Shown here: in pieces, positions 31,449 to 36,002 of the stretch
How positions within the stretch are numbered: position 1 is the stretch's first letter
How the letters are laid out: every line of letters begins with the position of its first letter
NCBI RefSeq assembly: GCF_001667925.1
Contig: NZ_LZJR01000156.1
Coordinates: 1-36,002 of the forward strand
Origin: Mycobacterium sp. E2479
GTDB taxonomy: Bacteria > Actinomycetota > Actinomycetes > Mycobacteriales > Mycobacteriaceae
Length of the DNA stretch: 36,002 nt
Direction: 5' to 3'
Made by a program: the position numbers and the translations under genes
The notes under the pieces: model-generated
What the model saw: only the letters and a program-made list of their open reading frames with translations
Database searches by the model: none
Told to the model about the DNA's origin: nothing

Positions 31449-33731
31449 CTAGAAGGTACTGGTGGGGCGCACCCGGTTCGCCATGTCCACAAGCGCGTAG
31501 CGGTGTCGCTGGGTCGGGGCGACGCGGGCCAGATTGCGCAGCGACGCCTCGACTCCCAGCCGCAGCCCGTGCTCGGTGAACGGGAATCCGAGGATGTGGT
31601 TGGTGCTGGCCTTGTTGTCCTCCAGCCAGTCCATCGCGCAGCCCAGCACCAGGGCGCGGATCTGCAGCACGCGGGGCTCGGTCGGCGGCAGCGCCTCCAC
31701 CCGCCGGGCCGCGTCGCGGATGTCCTCCTCGGTGATCTCGCTCTTGGTCCGTCCGGACAACAGCGTCACCGCGCTGGTCAGTCGCGCGGTGGTGAAGTGC
31801 CGGGAGCTGGCCGGGACCTCGTCCAGCGTCCGCACCGCGGCGGCCCGATCCCCTTCCGCAGACAGCGTTCTAGCCAACCCGAATGCGGCCGAGATCACCC
31901 CGTCGTTGGTTTTCCACACCGTTTCGTAGAACTTGTGGTCGTCGACGTCGCCGGCCAATTCGGCGGTGGCGGCCAGCGCCACCTTGGGTGCCAGCTCGCC
32001 GGGGAACGTGTCCAGCACTTCGGTGAAATGCGTTGTGGCCGAGTCATAGTCGCCGGTGAGCAGCTCGGCGACGGCCCTGTACCACACCAATCGCCATTGC
32101 CAGCCGACCCGCTCGGCCAGGTCGTCGAGCTTGCGGGTGGCCTTGGCCACATCGCCGAGATCCAGCAGGGCGCGGACCTCCATCAGCGGCAGCTCCACCG
32201 ATTCGGACAGCTCGACCCCGTCGGCATCCAGCGTTCCGTGCCGTGCCGCGCGCAACGAGTCCAGGGTCTGCACCGGCTGGGACAACACGGTCGCCTGCAG
32301 GACGGGAGCCGCGACGTCGGCCGGATCGACCAGCGGAACCTGTAGCGCGGTAACGATTTCCCGTGCGGTGAGCTTCTCCGAGTGGACCTGACCGTCCAGG
32401 TAGACGTCGGTGTGGGCGACCAGCAGGTCGACCCCGAACGTCGAGCGGCTGGGACTGAAGATCGTTGACAGGCCCGGCCTGGGCACCCCACTGTCGTGGG
32501 CGACCACCTCGCGCAGCACACCCATCAGCTGGGCGGACATCTCCTCCGTGCTGGCGAACCGGCGCCGCGGGTCGGGATCGGTGGCGCGGCGCAACAGCCG
32601 GCGGAAGGAGTCGTAGGTTTTCAACACCGGGTCGTGCTCGGGCAAGCCGTCGACGTACCGGCCGTTGCGGGTGTGCAGGTTGAGCGTGAGCGCGGCCAGT
32701 GTGCGGCCCACGGTGTAAATGTCGGTGGCGACCGTCGGGCCGGTGCGCACGATCTCGGGCGCCTGGAAACCCGGTGTGCCATAAAGGTATCCGAAGGAAT
32801 TGATTCGCGAAACCGCACCCAGGTCGATCAGCTTGAGCTGCTCTTCGGTGCGCATGATGTTCTCCGGCTTCAGGTCGTTGTAGACCAGGCCGATGGAGTG
32901 CAGATAGCTCAGCGCGGGCAGGATTTCCAGCAGGTAGGCGACGGCCTCGGCGACGGGTAGCTTCTCGCCCTTCCCGTGCTTGAGCGCCTGACCGCCGACG
33001 TACTCCATGACGATGAGGCCGACCGGATTCCCGTGCTGGTCGACGTGTTCGACGAAGTTGAAGATCTGCACGATCTGCGGGTGGACCACCTCGGCCAGGA
33101 ACTGTCGTTCGGCCATCGCGATCGCCTGCGCCTCCGCGTCGCCGGAGTGCACCAAGCCCTTGAGCACCACCGGCCGGTCGTTGACGTTGTGGTCGACCGC
33201 CAGATAGACCCAGCCCAGACCGCCGTGTGCGATGCAGCCCTTGACCTCGTATTGGTTGGCGACGATATCGCCGGGATTGAGCTGTGGCAGAAACGAATAC
33301 GGGCTGCCGCAGGAGGGGCACCAGCCCTCCGAAGTGCCCTTGGCTTTCTTGCTGGACCGGCCGACCGGCTTTCCGCAGTTCCAGCAGAATCGCTTGGACT
33401 CCGGTACCACCGGGTTGGTCATCAGGGCTTCGAGCGGATCGATGTCCCGCCCACGCGGGATCTCGACCAGGCCACCGCCGAGCTGCCTGACCGCAGGCAG
33501 CGACCGCGTCGCCACCGTCATGCGGTCCTGCGGATCGGTGTCCAACGCCCCCAGCGAGATGTGCGGAAAGTCGTCATCGTCGTCATCGTCGAAGTCCGGG
33601 CGGAACAGTGCCTGCGTTGCCTGCAGCCGCCCCGTCGTCGCGCCGCTCTGCACGGTGGCCGGTTGGGTGCCCGGGCCGACGTCCTCCGAGCCGGTTTCCG
33701 GCTGCTCGGTTTGCTTCTCCGGCTCGGCCAT
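31449..33731 (-). CDS. pknG: Serine/threonine protein kinase G
   Basis: PknG is a soluble kinase that phosphorylates GarA and so controls 2-oxoglutarate and glutamate metabolism; in pathogenic mycobacteria it also affects phagosome maturation. The 760-residue protein has an acidic N-terminal tail with seven Asp in a row (residues 48-54). A rubredoxin-like zinc site follows: Cys116, Cys119, Cys138 and Cys141 in FCWNCG and WCPSCG. The kinase domain has the loop AHGGLGWVYLA, Lys191 in VVLKGL, the non-RD catalytic loop VYNDLKPENIM (Asp286) and DLG (Asp303). A TPR-like helical C-terminus ends RVRPTSTF. ATG 33731 shares its A with the glnH stop (TGATG). It corresponds to Rv0410c. Confidence 0.97.
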   Translation of the reverse strand: MAEPEKQTEQPETGSEDVGPGTQPATVQSGATTGRLQATQALFRPDFDDDDDDDFPHISLGALDTDPQDRMTVATRSLPAVRQLGGGLVEIPRGRDIDPLEALMTNPVVPESKRFCWNCGKPVGRSSKKAKGTSEGWCPSCGSPYSFLPQLNPGDIVANQYEVKGCIAHGGLGWVYLAVDHNVNDRPVVLKGLVHSGDAEAQAIAMAERQFLAEVVHPQIVQIFNFVEHVDQHGNPVGLIVMEYVGGQALKHGKGEKLPVAEAVAYLLEILPALSYLHSIGLVYNDLKPENIMRTEEQLKLIDLGAVSRINSFGYLYGTPGFQAPEIVRTGPTVATDIYTVGRTLAALTLNLHTRNGRYVDGLPEHDPVLKTYDSFRRLLRRATDPDPRRRFASTEEMSAQLMGVLREVVAHDSGVPRPGLSTIFSPSRSTFGVDLLVAHTDVYLDGQVHSEKLTAREIVTALQVPLVDPADVAAPVLQATVLSQPVQTLDSLRAARHGTLDADGVELSESVELPLMEVRALLDLGDVAKATRKLDDLAERVGWQWRLVWYRAVAELLTGDYDSATTHFTEVLDTFPGELAPKVALAATAELAGDVDDHKFYETVWKTNDGVISAAFGLARTLSAEGDRAAAVRTLDEVPASSRHFTTARLTSAVTLLSGRTKSEITEEDIRDAARRVEALPPTEPRVLQIRALVLGCAMDWLEDNKASTNHILGFPFTEHGLRLGVEASLRNLARVAPTQRHRYALVDMANRVRPTSTF

Positions 33732-34714
33732 CAGTCTGAATACCTCGGCGTGGGCGGGGCAGGCGCGGGGCCCAGCACCGTCAACCACTTGCGGTACAAC
33801 GTGTTCCACGTACCGTCCCGACGGATCCGTTCCAGGGTTCCGTTGACGAACCGCACCAGTCCGGTGTTGTTCAGGTTGACCCCGATGCCGTAGGGCTGAG
33901 TGGCCATGTTCGGGCCGACGATGTGCAAGTAGGGGTCCTCTTCGACCAGACCGGCCAGGATCGAATCGTCCGTGCTGACCGCGTCGATCTCCCGCTGTTG
34001 CATCGCCACCAGGCAATCGGCCCAGTTGACCACCGAGACCACGACCGGTGGCGGATCGATCTGCCGGATCCGATGCAGGGACGTCGTGCCCTTGGCCACG
34101 CAGACGCGCTTGCCGGACAGGTCGGAGACCTTGACGATCGGCGAGTCGCGCGGGGCCAGGATGCGCTGATTGGCGTCGAGGTAGACGGTCGAGAAGTTCA
34201 CCAGTTTGCGCCGGTCGCAGGTGATGGTCATGGTCTTGACCACGACGTCCACCTCGGAGTTCTGCAACGCGGTGATCCGCTCGTCCGACGACAGGATCCG
34301 ATACTCGACGTGTGACGGCGCCCCGAAGATGTCGCGCGCGATCTCGCCGGCGATGTCGACATCGAAACCGGTGATCTCGCCGGTGATCGGGTCGCGGAAA
34401 CTGAACAGGTTGCTGCCGATGTCGAGCCCGACGATCAGCCGGCCGCGGGCCCGGATGTCGGCGACCGCCGCATCCGCCTCCGCCTTGGTGGCGAAGGGCC
34501 GCAGGCTGGCGGTCAGGTCGCAGCCACGAGTGGGGTCGTCGGGCGGCAGCGGGGGCTGCGGCGGCAACTGTTCCATGCCGACGGGCGTCGGTGGCGGCAA
34601 CGTCGGCACACTGGCCACTCGTAGCGATTCCGTGTGTCCGCAGCCCGCCAGTACCGCCACCGCGGCGGCCGCGGTGCACGCCCGGCGAAGAAGCAGGGGC
34701 AGCCGGATCATCAT
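33731..34714 (-). CDS. glnH: Extracytoplasmic amino-acid-binding lipoprotein GlnH
   Basis: The 327-residue protein has a lipoprotein signal, with the lipobox LAGC placing the lipidated residue at Cys25. A Pro-rich linker (VPTLPPPTPVGMEQLPPQPP) follows, then a periplasmic-binding-protein type 3 domain: GRLIVGLDIGSNLFSFRDP, GEITGFDVDIAGEIARDIFG, VDVVVKTMTITCDRRKLVNF and AVSTDDSILAG. No ABC permease or ATPase genes are near. In M. tuberculosis GlnH binds aspartate and glutamate and signals through GlnX to PknG, and the same gene order here supports that role. ATG 34714 overlaps the glnX stop as ATGA; the frame upstream of it overlaps glnX. It corresponds to Rv0411c. Confidence 0.93.
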   Translation of the reverse strand: MMIRLPLLLRRACTAAAAVAVLAGCGHTESLRVASVPTLPPPTPVGMEQLPPQPPLPPDDPTRGCDLTASLRPFATKAEADAAVADIRARGRLIVGLDIGSNLFSFRDPITGEITGFDVDIAGEIARDIFGAPSHVEYRILSSDERITALQNSEVDVVVKTMTITCDRRKLVNFSTVYLDANQRILAPRDSPIVKVSDLSGKRVCVAKGTTSLHRIRQIDPPPVVVSVVNWADCLVAMQQREIDAVSTDDSILAGLVEEDPYLHIVGPNMATQPYGIGVNLNNTGLVRFVNGTLERIRRDGTWNTLYRKWLTVLGPAPAPPTPRYSD

Positions 34715-36002
34715 CGATACTCTTTCAGCCTCGGCCACAGCCCCAGCGCCACCGCGATGGCGGCGCCGAGGCTGAGCACCACCCCACCCACCTGGGCGCC
34801 GGACAGGCCGCTGCGCGCGTTGATGACGTCGTTGCGCAGCGTGATGCGGCCCTGGTCCATGGCCTTGACCAGCTCGCCCTCCAGCTTGTCGAACGCCGGG
34901 GTGGAGTCTTCTTCGCTGCTGCCCAGCGCCACCTGGGTTGCGGCCCGATAGTTACCCACCGAGATGTACGAGGTGATCCGGTCGTTGGCCTGCCGCCAGC
35001 GCAGCAGCAGCTGATCGGCGCCTTCCAGGTCCGGCTTGTCCACTGCGTCGCTGCGGGACATGTACTGCTCGAGCTGTCGGTGCATGGAATCGATGCGTTG
35101 GTAGAACGACTGCTTACGTTTCTCTTCGTCGCCGCGACGGATCAGGGACAGCGTCTCGTCGGCGCGCGCCTGCTGGGCGGTGATCGCGACACTTGTGACG
35201 GTTTTGAGGGATTCCGCTGCAGTGTCCTTCGCGCTACGACTGGCGGTCGTAGAAATGGTCAGCGCAGTTCCAACCCAAACCACCATGACGAGAATAGCGA
35301 GCGCGCCCACCACCAGACCTGGGTTGATGCGGCGCCGGGTGCGCCGTGCCAGCCAGCGGTGGGAGAACGCGCCGAAGATGACGGTGGCACCGACCACCGT
35401 GATGACGGGCGCGGGAATCTGCGTCGACGCCGTCGTTTCGGCGTCGACCCGCTCCGACGTCGCCCGGTAGAGCCGCGCCGCGTCGGGCAAGATCGTCGAT
35501 TGCATCAGTCCCGATGCCTCCGACAGGTACGACGAGCCGACCGGATTGCCCTCCCGGTTGTTGGTTCGGGCGATCTCGATCAGGCCGGTGTAGACCGCCA
35601 GCTCGGCGTTGATCCGGCCCAGCAACTGCACCAGCGGTTCGTCGGTGAGCCCGCTCGACGCCCGGGTCACGGCCACCGACGCGTCGGTGATGGCCTGCTC
35701 GTAGCGCTGGCGAACGGGCTGTGGTTCGGCCTCGGCGATGAATGCGGTGGCCGCGGCGGCGTCGGCCACCGACAGCGTGGTGTAGAGCCGCCCGGCCGCG
35801 AACGACAGCGGCTCGGTGTGGTTGAGCACAGTGGTGAGCACTTGCTGCCGGTGGTTGATGGTGGTCGAGGTGGCGAAGGCGCTGATCCCGCCTAGCGCGG
35901 CCAGCACGATGCCGATGGTCAAGATGCGGCCGGGCGTCGTCGAGACGAACCACCAGCGTGGATGGGCTGGTTCGGCCGGTGACCGCGATCCCTGCGGCTC
36001 GG
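34711..36002 (-). CDS. glnX: Multi-pass membrane sensor protein GlnX, N-terminus cut by window edge
   Basis: The frame is open to the window edge; from base 36000 it reads EPQGSRSPAEPAHPRWWFVS before ILTIGIVLAALGGISAFATS, so about 429 residues are visible and the start is outside. Membrane segments are seen at that first stretch, at PAPVITVVGATVIFGAF, at GLVVGALAILVMVVWVGTAL and at VGGVVLSLGAAIAVALGLWP near the end. The helical regions between them are expected outside the membrane, one after TM1 and one between TM3 and TM4, a layout like sensory receptors. It is the first of the three cotranscribed genes glnX-glnH-pknG, and is thought to relay the GlnH signal to PknG. It corresponds to Rv0412c. 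Confidence 0.9.
   Translation of the reverse strand, partial: EPQGSRSPAEPAHPRWWFVSTTPGRILTIGIVLAALGGISAFATSTTINHRQQVLTTVLNHTEPLSFAAGRLYTTLSVADAAAATAFIAEAEPQPVRQRYEQAITDASVAVTRASSGLTDEPLVQLLGRINAELAVYTGLIEIARTNNREGNPVGSSYLSEASGLMQSTILPDAARLYRATSERVDAETTASTQIPAPVITVVGATVIFGAFSHRWLARRTRRRINPGLVVGALAILVMVVWVGTALTISTTASRSAKDTAAESLKTVTSVAITAQQARADETLSLIRRGDEEKRKQSFYQRIDSMHRQLEQYMSRSDAVDKPDLEGADQLLLRWRQANDRITSYISVGNYRAATQVALGSSEEDSTPAFDKLEGELVKAMDQGRITLRNDVINARSGLSGAQVGGVVLSLGAAIAVALGLWPRLKEYR

Noticed and set aside
31251..32345. Long plus-strand frame opposite the 3' part of pknG
   Set aside because: It is open only because the 15-bp repeat has no stops and the DNA is GC-rich; the rest mirrors pknG and its translation (rich in Gly, Arg, Gln and His) has no protein character.
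32859..32880. PknG lacks the usual HRD and DFG kinase motifs
   Set aside because: YND and DLG are normal for PknG orthologues, a known non-RD kinase, so this is not a sign of decay.
34711..36002. glnX lacking its start codon, considered as a broken gene
   Set aside because: The frame is open to the edge of the window and the extra residues fit the family, so the gene simply continues outside. The same holds for the SDR at 1-239.

Overview
The window is high-GC actinobacterial chromosome. Gene content and protein sequence place it in Mycobacterium, most likely a slow-growing non-tuberculous species. It carries the F420-dependent glucose-6-phosphate dehydrogenase fgd1, the glnX-glnH-pknG cluster, DUF3151 and DUF3054 proteins and a TIGR00027-type methyltransferase. 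It also has many GTG starts, ATGA/GTGA gene overlaps and apparently leaderless promoters. Species cannot be fixed from this sequence alone. Comparisons with M. tuberculosis H37Rv (Rv numbers) are from memory. No RNA gene, insertion sequence, prophage or CRISPR array was seen.

Region 1 (1-14164) carries the tail of a short-chain dehydrogenase, pyrE, a lipoprotein, a SPOUT RNA methyltransferase, a GH76 glycosidase, a fused 3-oxoacid CoA-transferase, a DedA protein, fba, a membrane protein, a DUF3151 protein, a metal (CDF) transporter, an M50 protease, a protein of unknown role, a secreted histidine-phosphatase-like protein, purA and a hotdog protein. This resembles the Rv0382c-Rv0356c block, with several H37Rv genes absent and others added (the fused CoA-transferase, the CDF transporter, the phosphatase-like gene).

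Region 2 (14261-25024) starts with purT, a rhodanese, metZ and an NDH-2 dehydrogenase (Rv0389-Rv0392c-like). A tight five-gene minus-strand operon follows: SDR, fadE7-like and LCAD-like acyl-CoA dehydrogenases, a TetR regulator and a secreted protein. Its promoter carries a near-perfect match to the fatty-acid-degradation FadR (TetR-type) operator. A DUF3054 gene is divergent from it, followed by a methyltransferase and a GNAT acetyltransferase.

Region 3 (25147-36002) holds a metallo-beta-lactamase-fold protein divergent from fgd1-pta-ackA, a frameshifted DUF559-type gene, a 7-copy 15-bp tandem repeat, and the minus-strand operon glnX-glnH-pknG. In that operon an extracytoplasmic amino-acid-binding lipoprotein and a membrane protein feed a soluble kinase that controls glutamate metabolism.

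The main points for follow-up are the FadR-like operator and the unusual operon under it; a perfect 10-4-10 palindrome in the promoter spacer of the CDF transporter; the fused CoA-transferase; the frameshift at about 30540; the tandem repeat beside pknG; and a likely inversion junction at 14165-14260.
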